Source: CAZELM01 sp964512995 (GTDB taxonomy: Bacteria; CSSED10-310). From it: a stretch of 32,313 nucleotides of DNA. The notes beneath the pieces are model-generated. The model was not told where the DNA came from. It did not search any database and saw only the letters and a program-made list of their open reading frames with translations. Made by a program: the position numbers and the translations under genes. Shown piece by piece: positions 6,568 through 13,247 of this stretch (position 1 is its first letter; every line of letters starts with the position of its first letter). The stretch covers positions 1-32,313 of the forward strand of contig CAZELM010000044.1 of assembly GCA_964512995.1 (NCBI GenBank), read 5' to 3'.

Positions 6568-8724
6568 CTAATAACTGATGATGACGATCCCGGAGCCGCC
6601 ATCCATTTCCGGATGGAACGCATTGTCATAATGCCAGGCTGCACCGCCGCCGCCGGTTCCATCATCTGCCGGCACACCATTGAATGAGGACAGATAATCT
6701 GAGGCGTCTCCGCCGCCGCCGAGTCCTCCGAATCCACCGTTCCCATGAGACGATGCGCCGCCACCGCCAGCATAATAAACATCTTCTCCGGTAATATCAC
6801 TGATCCGGCCATCACCGCCATTCGGACCATTGCTGGGATCCGATGTGCTGCCGCCCGGAGCGCCGGCACCACCACCGCCACCACCCGAACCATGTCCAGT
6901 ACCGGTGTAATAGCCACCATCATATCCATACCCATACACGCCGCTGTCACCTGCCTGAGCGGGTTGTGTCGCCTTGCCATTGTCCGACGGATTGCACAAT
7001 TCATCACAGAAACAACCCCCTCCACCGGAGCCACCATCACGGGTATCAATGGTATAGCAATTGGATCCAGCACCACCACCTTTGGCAATCAGCGTGCCGA
7101 ATACCGAATCGTTACCCCTTTCGGCTTTACCGGATGAGGCATCACCGGTATGGCCTCTCCCACCATTTCCCACCGTGACCGTATAGGTCAGACCCGGTGT
7201 CACGGCATAGGCCGGATGATCGATCATTCCACCGCCTCCACCACCGCCGGCTCGACCGCCTCCACCACCGCCTCCAACGACGAGAACGCGTAACGAAGTG
7301 ACTCCCGCAGGACAGGTCCATGTGGTCGTGCCAACCGTGGAGAAGCTGATTACGGTCGGTTCATAACGAACATTTACGACTCCCCATCGAGCGCCATTAC
7401 AGAATTCGAGAACTCCATCATGAAACCGGAATGTACCGGCTTTGGATGCGTCACAAATGTCTCCATCATCACCGATCTGAACACCGCCATTGACTTCCAG
7501 AGCAGACCGCGGATCAGTCGTGCCGACTCCCACCCGGCTGTTGTTCTTCACCACAAAATCCCTCGAACTGCCCGGATTGCTGGTCGAGACCATGAACGCA
7601 TTAATGTTGTCTTTCCAGCCAATATAGGCTCGATCGCCGCCCGGCTGCCGGTATCGTGTCACCGCGTCATACGCATCATCATCCACCTGCTGGATGATCT
7701 GGGAGTCGAAAAATACGGAACCCCGCACATCCAGAAGGCCTGCAGGTGTCGATGTTCCGATGCCGACATTGCCTGTGGAGTTATCATAATAGACAGATGC
7801 GCCGGCTGCTGCTCCTCCATTGTTGTATATGAATTGCTTGTTTGTTCCGGCGACAGGTCCGGTGGGTCCGATAGGTCCCTGAATGCCTTGTTCGCCGACG
7901 GGTCCCTGAACCCCTTGTGGTCCGATGGGTCCGATAGGTCCCTGAATGCCTTGCTCGCCAGCGGGTCCCTGAACCCCCTGCGGTCCGGTGGGTCCGATAG
8001 GTCCCTGAATGCCTTGCTCGCCGGCGGGTCCCTGAACCCCCTGCGGTCCGGTGGGTCCGATAAGACCTTGAATGCCTTGTTCGCCGGCGGGTCCCTGAAC
8101 CCCTTGTGGTCCGGTGGGTCCGATAGATCCCTGAATGCCTTGCTCGCCGGCGGGTCCCTGAACCCCTTGTGGTCCGGTGGGTCCGATAGGTCCCTGAATG
8201 CCTTGTTCGCCAGCGGGTCCCTGAACCCCTTGCGGTCCCGTAGGTCCGGTTAATCCCGTTGGATCGCCCACCCATTGTCCCGCTGAATTGATCACTTCAC
8301 CAACTCCCAGAATCGTGACACTCCGGGGGTGGATATCCTGATCCAGAACATCCTCTGCGTTTTCTGACCGGTAAGACTGACCGATGCTGGTGAATGGCTG
8401 GCGAGGGACCATCGCTTCATTATCGACCGTGAGTTCCAGCCACAAAGGACTATCGAAACTCAGATCGAGTGGATGAATGCCTCCCAATACAACATTGAAA
8501 ATCCCATCTGTGACGGAAATGCCAGTCTGTATCTCAGACCACATCATCGTCCCATTTTCCGCAGCATTGTACACGCGGAACGTAAAATCATACGTTCCCG
8601 TAAGCGGAGTGCCGGATGTATCCATCAGGTGTCCTTGATAATTGATCTGATGAGGGATACCCGCAAATGCAACTCCCATACATAAACCGCAGATGATCAT
8701 CCAGATCGCCCAATTGTGTTTCAT
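6568..8724 (-). CDS. Secreted collagen-like protein with polyglycine C-terminal domain
   Basis: A 718-residue exported protein. A signal peptide ends near residue 21 (GVAFA). Next is a beta-rich N-terminal domain (22-155) with the INYQGHLMDTSGTPLTGTYD pattern seen in many exoproteins. A collagen-like stretch of Gly-X-Y triplets spans 157-290, built from six 21-residue units around GPTGPQGVQGPAGEQGIQ. The modules NVGIGTSTPAGLLDV (about 319-333) and VGVGTTDPRSALEV (about 398-411) are typical of phage tail-fibre and adhesin-like stalks. From about 470 to the end the protein is glycine-rich, with runs of seven Gly and a GGSGIVIISY ending. The likely role is a surface fibre or adhesin (inference). 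A strong GGGGAGGAC ribosome site precedes the ATG. The N-terminus is hydrophobic without a lipobox, so free secretion or cell-wall association is possible. Confidence 0.93.
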   Translation of the reverse strand: MKHNWAIWMIICGLCMGVAFAGIPHQINYQGHLMDTSGTPLTGTYDFTFRVYNAAENGTMMWSEIQTGISVTDGIFNVVLGGIHPLDLSFDSPLWLELTVDNEAMVPRQPFTSIGQSYRSENAEDVLDQDIHPRSVTILGVGEVINSAGQWVGDPTGLTGPTGPQGVQGPAGEQGIQGPIGPTGPQGVQGPAGEQGIQGSIGPTGPQGVQGPAGEQGIQGLIGPTGPQGVQGPAGEQGIQGPIGPTGPQGVQGPAGEQGIQGPIGPIGPQGVQGPVGEQGIQGPIGPTGPVAGTNKQFIYNNGGAAAGASVYYDNSTGNVGIGTSTPAGLLDVRGSVFFDSQIIQQVDDDAYDAVTRYRQPGGDRAYIGWKDNINAFMVSTSNPGSSRDFVVKNNSRVGVGTTDPRSALEVNGGVQIGDDGDICDASKAGTFRFHDGVLEFCNGARWGVVNVRYEPTVISFSTVGTTTWTCPAGVTSLRVLVVGGGGGGGRAGGGGGGGMIDHPAYAVTPGLTYTVTVGNGGRGHTGDASSGKAERGNDSVFGTLIAKGGGAGSNCYTIDTRDGGSGGGGCFCDELCNPSDNGKATQPAQAGDSGVYGYGYDGGYYTGTGHGSGGGGGGAGAPGGSTSDPSNGPNGGDGRISDITGEDVYYAGGGGASSHGNGGFGGLGGGGDASDYLSSFNGVPADDGTGGGGAAWHYDNAFHPEMDGGSGIVIISY
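7870..8247 (-). repeat. Six 63-bp in-frame repeats encoding the collagen-like stretch
   Basis: Six near-identical 63-bp units encode 21-residue collagen-like units, differing mainly at one codon (GPI, GSI or GLI) and in the last unit (GPIGPQ, GPVGE). The high DNA identity suggests recent duplication and a likely variable copy number between strains. Confidence 0.9.
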
Positions 8725-8761
8725 ATGTTTGTCCTCCCCTTGATAGAATTACTAAACGATA

Positions 8762-8784
8762 CTGATACAGATATACTATATCAG
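8762..8784 (-). promoter_or_regulatory. Dyad over a possible -10 element upstream of the collagen-like gene
   Basis: CTGATA at 8762-8767 and TATCAG at 8779-8784 form an inverted repeat separated by 11 bases. On the minus strand the centre contains TATAGT, a fair -10 hexamer, about 50 bases before the ATG of the collagen-like gene; no good -35 is visible. An operator overlapping the promoter would fit. This is inference only. Confidence 0.35.
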
Positions 8785-8868
8785 ATGAGAGGCAGGTTAA
8801 AAAATAATTCATATTTTAGACGGTTATTCCCGGCTGTTATCATAAAGAAACGTATCCATTCATGCGAT

Positions 8869-9081
8869 ACCCTCTCCTGACGGGAGAGGGTTACCGTCTG
8901 GTCGACCATGGACCAAGTCATCAAGTGGCTGGCAGGTGCGGGAGACAAGTCCAATGGTTACGTTTTGAACCAGTGAGATTGCGTCACCGTATCCAGTCCA
9001 AGAAGATTCTCGTTCAGACAAATAACCGGATCCCTGATAGTTGGAGGGAACAGAAAGAAGACATGGCCGGCGGGGTGCGGG
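8869..9081 (-). repeat. Dispersed hairpin repeat, copy D (reverse orientation)
   Basis: Read on the minus strand this region begins CCCGCACCCCGCCGGCC (9081 downwards). It contains CGGTGACGCAATCT and GGACTTGTCTCCC, which match CGGTGACGCAAATT and GGCTTGTCTCCC at about 18508-18553. It ends in the hairpin ACCCTCTCC / GGAGAGGGT (8869-8891). Element order is the same as in copies B and C. It fills most of the 454-bp gene-free stretch between the collagen-like gene and sanA; I see no gene there. Confidence 0.7.
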
Positions 9082-9178
9082 AACATGATCGCGCAATTCA
9101 GACCGTTAAGGGATGGTCGTGGCTAAAATATGGATTTGTACATTTTTTTTGAACACATGAAATCATATCAACACCCAC

Positions 9179-9862
9179 TCAGACGGTGATCATCGGACCG
9201 AGAAATCTGGGACCCCGTTTGGTTACATGGATATCGATCCAGGCTTTGGTTCGGGCCAGATATTCCCGGTAGTATGTTTTTTTTGATTGCAGTCCCCTGA
9301 CATCGGAAGCTGGGAATCCGATAACCTGGATCTGATGATGTTTGCCGATATAAACGGCGCGTTCACATTGGAATCGCTGGGAAATGACGATGAACTGATT
9401 GAGCCCGAACACTTTTTGGGCGCGAACGACAGTATCGAGTGTGGAAAAACCGGCATAATCACAGATAATATTTCCCTCTGGAACACCCCTCTCGATCAGA
9501 TCCGCTTTCATGTCATCCGGTTCGTTATACGTTTTTCGGCCATTATCTCCCGATACAAGGATTTTTTTGATTTTCCCCGCATCGTACAACGCGACAGCCG
9601 CTTTAATCCGCGCCAGATAAAACCGGTTCAGATTTCCGTTGGTAAGCCGGTTGCATCCGAACAACACCGCAGCCCGGGCTTCAGGAAGTCTGGATATGTC
9701 CTCTATGACATCTTGAGCACACTGATTGACGACATGATTACAATAGAAAATAAATATGGTGAAAAACATCGAGATGCCGATCAGAAACAGTGATGGTATC
9801 AAGAACCACTTTCGAAATCGTCGTTGTATCCATGCCGTTCTTGATTGAAATAAGCTGATCAT
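9179..9862 (-). CDS. sanA: SanA/YdcF-family envelope protein (DUF218)
   Basis: A 227-residue protein with one N-terminal membrane anchor (about 20-42) and a DUF218 domain facing the periplasm. Several signatures match E. coli SanA closely: the NRFYLARIKAAVALYDAGK segment, LVSGDNGRKTYNEP, CDYAGFSTLDTVVRA and FIVISQRFQCERAVYI. The C-terminal RGPRFLGP matches as well. SanA is linked in enterobacteria to an intact envelope barrier (vancomycin exclusion at high temperature); the biochemical activity is not established. No strong ribosome site precedes the ATG (only GAAAAG), so expression may be low. Its stop codon overlaps the GAGTGGGTGTTGAT string discussed under the repeat findings. Confidence 0.93.
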   Translation of the reverse strand: MISLFQSRTAWIQRRFRKWFLIPSLFLIGISMFFTIFIFYCNHVVNQCAQDVIEDISRLPEARAAVLFGCNRLTNGNLNRFYLARIKAAVALYDAGKIKKILVSGDNGRKTYNEPDDMKADLIERGVPEGNIICDYAGFSTLDTVVRAQKVFGLNQFIVISQRFQCERAVYIGKHHQIQVIGFPASDVRGLQSKKTYYREYLARTKAWIDIHVTKRGPRFLGPMITV

Positions 9863-10169
9863 GTGTTCTTTTCGTTAACCCCATTCAAAATGTTGGTCGC
9901 CACATCGGGGAATTGGTATACACTAGATAAGACATACTCTCCGATTGCCTGTGCAGTAACAATTCTGGCAGTTTAAGCCGGAAAACGGACAAGACATACC
10001 ATCATGATGCCAAATTCCGGGTACCAGTGCAAGAGGTGAATGCTTCATAAAATCCAGCACCATTCCAATATTGGCTATCTTGAGTAACCGTTGATCAATA
10101 GTTGTTTATCAATAACGAACATGCTACTGTTTGAGTGGTATTTTGAACGATCACGAGAAAGGAATCCGC
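9863..10169. other. Divergent intergenic region between sanA and the lipoprotein operon
   Basis: About 307 bases separate two divergently transcribed units, so promoters for both are expected here. The only structure I notice is the direct repeat AAGACATAC near 9929 and 9990. No hexamer pair is convincing. Confidence 0.5.
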
Positions 10170-10820
10170 ATGTTATTCACGCGCTCTCAGTTTGGTTGGA
10201 TATGTCTGTTGCTGATCATGACGTTCATCAACTCCGGTTGCGATCGTCAGTGGACAGGGAATATCTCCGGACAAATCACGGATTCTCAGACGGAAGAACC
10301 GTTGGAGGGAGTGATCGTCACCGCCTCCTCGATGAAAAACGATTATTCCGTCACGAGTATTACGGAGTCGGATGGTACCTTCATCATTCACGATGCACGG
10401 TGGGGACCGAATAAGGTAGAGGTTTATCATCCGTGGTTTATCAGGCAGATCAAATATTCGGATGTGATCCGGGATCAGACCGTATCGATTGACTTCGAAC
10501 TCGTGCCGGAAATAGAATACGTATCTTCTGAAGCCACTGCATGGGTAACGGATATGAACGGTAATCCGATCGAATCCGCTCGGGTGGATCTCTATGAAAA
10601 ACAGGACACGTCTTATGATCGATATATATATATCGGAACACAGGAAACAATCACGGATGGCACGACAACATTCGATCTTCCGAATATTTATGAAAACGAG
10701 ATGCGGTTTTACCAGTTCCGGGTCGCAGCATATGGGTATCTGAATAATGAAGCCGATGTCACGGTCTCCTGGATGGCATCGGAACCAGTCGTACATATTT
10801 TGATGGAGAAAGTGGAATGA
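10170..10820 (+). CDS. Lipoprotein with carboxypeptidase-regulatory-like domains
   Basis: A 216-residue lipoprotein. The signal peptide is MLFTRSQFGWICLLLIM and so on, and the lipobox INSGC places the lipidated Cys at residue 24. The residue after Cys is Asp, which in E. coli favours inner-membrane retention; whether that holds here is unknown. Two beta-sandwich repeats of the CarboxypepD_reg type follow: ISGQITDSQTEEPLEGVIVT with a GTFIIHD ending, and ATAWVTDMNGNPIESARVDL with a DGTTTFDLP ending. Such domains are structural or binding modules and no catalytic motif is seen. The start at 10170 follows AAAGGA by six bases and is preferred over the longer frame from 10131. The stop codon overlaps the ATG of the next gene (ATGA), which indicates translational coupling. 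Confidence 0.85.
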   Translation: MLFTRSQFGWICLLLIMTFINSGCDRQWTGNISGQITDSQTEEPLEGVIVTASSMKNDYSVTSITESDGTFIIHDARWGPNKVEVYHPWFIRQIKYSDVIRDQTVSIDFELVPEIEYVSSEATAWVTDMNGNPIESARVDLYEKQDTSYDRYIYIGTQETITDGTTTFDLPNIYENEMRFYQFRVAAYGYLNNEADVTVSWMASEPVVHILMEKVE

Positions 10821-11869
10821 ACCAGTCCTCTGCATGGATCGATCTCCGAAGCGATACGGTAACGCTCCCCGTTCCCGAGATGAGGCTTGCCATGGCCAAT
10901 GCGGCCGTCGGTGATGATGTAATGGGAGAAGATCCAACGATACTGGAATTGGAAGCCTGCTCAGCGGAATTGTTCCGAAAGGAGAGTGCGCTGTTTGTTC
11001 CATCTGGAACGATGGCCAATCAGATCGCCGTCCGGGTTTATGGAAAACCGGGAGATGAGATTTTGGTTGTGGACCAGAGTCATGTGTTTTTTTATGAAGC
11101 CGGCAGTGCTGCTGGTTTATCCGGAGTTCAGTTATATCCTGTGCCTGCCGAAAACGGCATTTTTGAGGTGGAAGCCTTTGTCCGGAGGATTCGTCCGGTG
11201 GATATCCATTTCCCTCGGACATGTCTATGCTGGGTAGAAAATACACATAACCGGGGTGGCGGACGGATCGTTCCCTATGACCGGATGGAAGCGCTCCGTA
11301 AAACCGTTTCCGGTATTCATCGCATTCCGATTCACGTCGATGGCGCTCGTCTGGTCAATGCTGCAGCAGCAACCGGAATTCCGCTGTGGAAATGGGCCCA
11401 GCAATGCGATTCATTATCCATCTGCCTGTCGAAAGGCTTGGGAGCTCCCGTCGGCTCACTGCTCATTGGAAGCCACGCCTTCATTTATGAAGGCCGCAGG
11501 GCGCGGAAAGCATTGGGAGGCGGCATGCGGCAGGCCGGGATTATCGCCGCAGGCGGTCTCTATGCACTGAAACACCAGTTCGATCGCCTGGCCGAAGACC
11601 ACCGGCGTGCTCGCCTGCTGGCTCAGGGAATCAATCTGATCCAAGGTCTGTCTGCTTCAGAGCCGGATACCAATATTGTCATGATCGATATCTCGCCCGA
11701 TGTCCCTGTCTCCGCCGCTCAGCTCCAAAGGGAACTTCAGAAGTGGAAGATTAAAATCTTCGATACCGCTCCCAGACGGCTGCGTGCGGTTCTCCACCTT
11801 GGGATTACCGATGCGGATATCGATCGCGCATTGTCTGGATTTCAGGCTGCGCTTCGTCCGGTTTCCTGA
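10817..11869 (+). CDS. ltaE: Low-specificity L-threonine aldolase
   Basis: PLP-dependent cytoplasmic enzyme cleaving L-threonine or L-allo-threonine to glycine and acetaldehyde. The 350 residues match the fold type I aldolase family. The start is DLRSDTVTLP, with DDVMGEDPT and the phosphate-binding region FVPSGTMANQ. His90 lies in the position of the His that stacks on PLP. HVDGAR carries the pyridine-N Asp at 174. LSKGLGAPVGS holds the PLP Lys at 206. Length is normal. The ATG overlaps the lipoprotein stop by four bases and an FAD oxidoreductase follows after 15 bases, so the three form one operon, although the functional link is unclear. Confidence 0.95.
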   Translation: MNQSSAWIDLRSDTVTLPVPEMRLAMANAAVGDDVMGEDPTILELEACSAELFRKESALFVPSGTMANQIAVRVYGKPGDEILVVDQSHVFFYEAGSAAGLSGVQLYPVPAENGIFEVEAFVRRIRPVDIHFPRTCLCWVENTHNRGGGRIVPYDRMEALRKTVSGIHRIPIHVDGARLVNAAAATGIPLWKWAQQCDSLSICLSKGLGAPVGSLLIGSHAFIYEGRRARKALGGGMRQAGIIAAGGLYALKHQFDRLAEDHRRARLLAQGINLIQGLSASEPDTNIVMIDISPDVPVSAAQLQRELQKWKIKIFDTAPRRLRAVLHLGITDADIDRALSGFQAALRPVS

Positions 11870-11884
11870 CCAGACCGATTCACC

Positions 11885-13180
11885 ATGAAATGCGCGGTGA
11901 TCGGAGGGGGGATCGGCGGACTGACCGGTGCACTGACACTGGCTCAGGCTTCTCACACGGTGACCCTCTTTGAAGCCACATCCAGTCTGGGAGGTGTCGC
12001 GGCAGCCGTTCATGTTCCAGGTGGCCGGGTCGATGGAACATACCATCACATCTTTCTTCAGGATGACCGGATTGTGGAGTTGATCGACCGGATGGATCTG
12101 CGCCAATATCTCCACTGGCAGCCGTCCCGCATGGGATTTTTCGATGGAGCGATCCATCCGTTCAGCTCACCCATGGATCTGATCCGATACTCCCCGCTGT
12201 CTTTCACCGATCGTATCCGGTTTGGCCTTTCCACCTGGTATTTTCAATTCAGACGCCAGTGGCAGGATTTGGAGACTGTGAGTGCCAAGGAGTGGATTGA
12301 AACCTGGTGCAGTCCGACGCTTTATCGGAAAATCTGGAGACCGCTTCTGGTCTCGAAATTTGGAGAAGGTGAAGCGGATCATGTGTCTGCTGCCTGGTTG
12401 TGGGGACGGATTCATCCACGCGCTCGCTCCCGGCAGAATGGCGACGAAAGGCTTGGGTATCTGGAGGGTACTTTTCAGCGATTGTTTGACGCCATGGCCG
12501 AACGTCTGAAAGACCATGACTGCCGGATTCAACTCCAGACTCCCGTTCTCAAGGTGACACGGGAAGGGGATAGGTATGCGATAACCACCCATTTCGGAAT
12601 CGAATCAGGGTTCGATCGCATCCTTTGTACGCTAGCACCCCCTCAGGTTGCACGGATTTTTCCGGATATGCCCAGCCGATTTCTGGAAAAGATGAACGCC
12701 ATCCGGTATCGAGGCTGTTTGTGTCTCATTTTGGTGCATACACGGCCATTGTCCGGGATTTACTGGCTGAATATCGCAGATCCATCCATTCCGTTTGGTG
12801 GGATCATCGAACAGACAAATTTCATGGACTTGTCTTATTATGAGGGGCATTGCATATCTTATATTTTCAATTATCTGGATCAGAATCACCGCTATTTTCA
12901 ACTATCGGAACAACAACTTTTCCAGGAATACTGGCCATCACTCAAGAAAATATATCCAGAGTTGTTGCTAGAAACGATTTCGTTCGTCCGGAAGTTTCAG
13001 GTCCGGTGGGCGTGTCCGTTATATACGGGAGCATATTCCACGCAGATTCCGCCCCAAGAAACGCCCTGGCCCGGTGTCATGCTTGCGAATATGGCTCACA
13101 TTTATCCCGAGGACCGCAACATGACCAACAGCGTTACCGTGGCTGAGAGGGTGGCTAAAAAATTGGCGGATCGAAGCTGA
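11885..13180 (+). CDS. FAD-dependent oxidoreductase (protoporphyrinogen oxidase/amine oxidase-like)
   Basis: A 431-residue flavoprotein with an N-terminal Rossmann motif GGGIGG (7-12) and the ribose-binding acid Glu30 in TLFEA. SSLGG and the GGRVDGTYHHIF segment typical of the COG1232 NAD(P)/FAD oxidoreductases follow. Members of this group desaturate or rearrange varied substrates (porphyrinogens, carotenoids, sugar nucleotides, lipids), and many uncharacterised ones sit near polysaccharide genes. The sequence here gives no specific substrate. A C-terminal FAD-binding segment is suggested by GVMLANMAHIYPEDRNM. There is no clear ribosome site; the 15-base gap after the aldolase suggests coupled translation. 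Confidence 0.85.
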   Translation: MKCAVIGGGIGGLTGALTLAQASHTVTLFEATSSLGGVAAAVHVPGGRVDGTYHHIFLQDDRIVELIDRMDLRQYLHWQPSRMGFFDGAIHPFSSPMDLIRYSPLSFTDRIRFGLSTWYFQFRRQWQDLETVSAKEWIETWCSPTLYRKIWRPLLVSKFGEGEADHVSAAWLWGRIHPRARSRQNGDERLGYLEGTFQRLFDAMAERLKDHDCRIQLQTPVLKVTREGDRYAITTHFGIESGFDRILCTLAPPQVARIFPDMPSRFLEKMNAIRYRGCLCLILVHTRPLSGIYWLNIADPSIPFGGIIEQTNFMDLSYYEGHCISYIFNYLDQNHRYFQLSEQQLFQEYWPSLKKIYPELLLETISFVRKFQVRWACPLYTGAYSTQIPPQETPWPGVMLANMAHIYPEDRNMTNSVTVAERVAKKLADRS

Positions 13181-13194
13181 TGGTACAGCTCAAT

Positions 13195-13216
13195 CCGCCC
13201 GTTCTTTTTTGGGTGG
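13195..13216. terminator. Possible bidirectional hairpin between convergent genes
   Basis: CCGCCC (13195-13200) can pair with GGGTGG (13211-13216) with one G-T wobble, around a loop containing a T6 run. It sits between the 3' ends of the FAD oxidoreductase and the beta-helix gene, where a shared terminator is expected. The T-run lies in the loop and not after the stem, so support is weak. Confidence 0.3.
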
Positions 13217-13247
13217 TTCCTGGAAATGTCGTATTCTTTTTACGAGA

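Noticed and set aside
7420..8253. 277-codon plus-strand frame inside the collagen-like gene
   Set aside because: It is the antisense shadow of the repeated Gly-X-Y coding DNA; the minus-strand gene has a signal peptide, strong ribosome site and recognisable domains.
10173..11246. 357-codon minus-strand frame across the lipoprotein and aldolase genes
   Set aside because: It lies opposite two well-supported genes and its translation shows no family motif.
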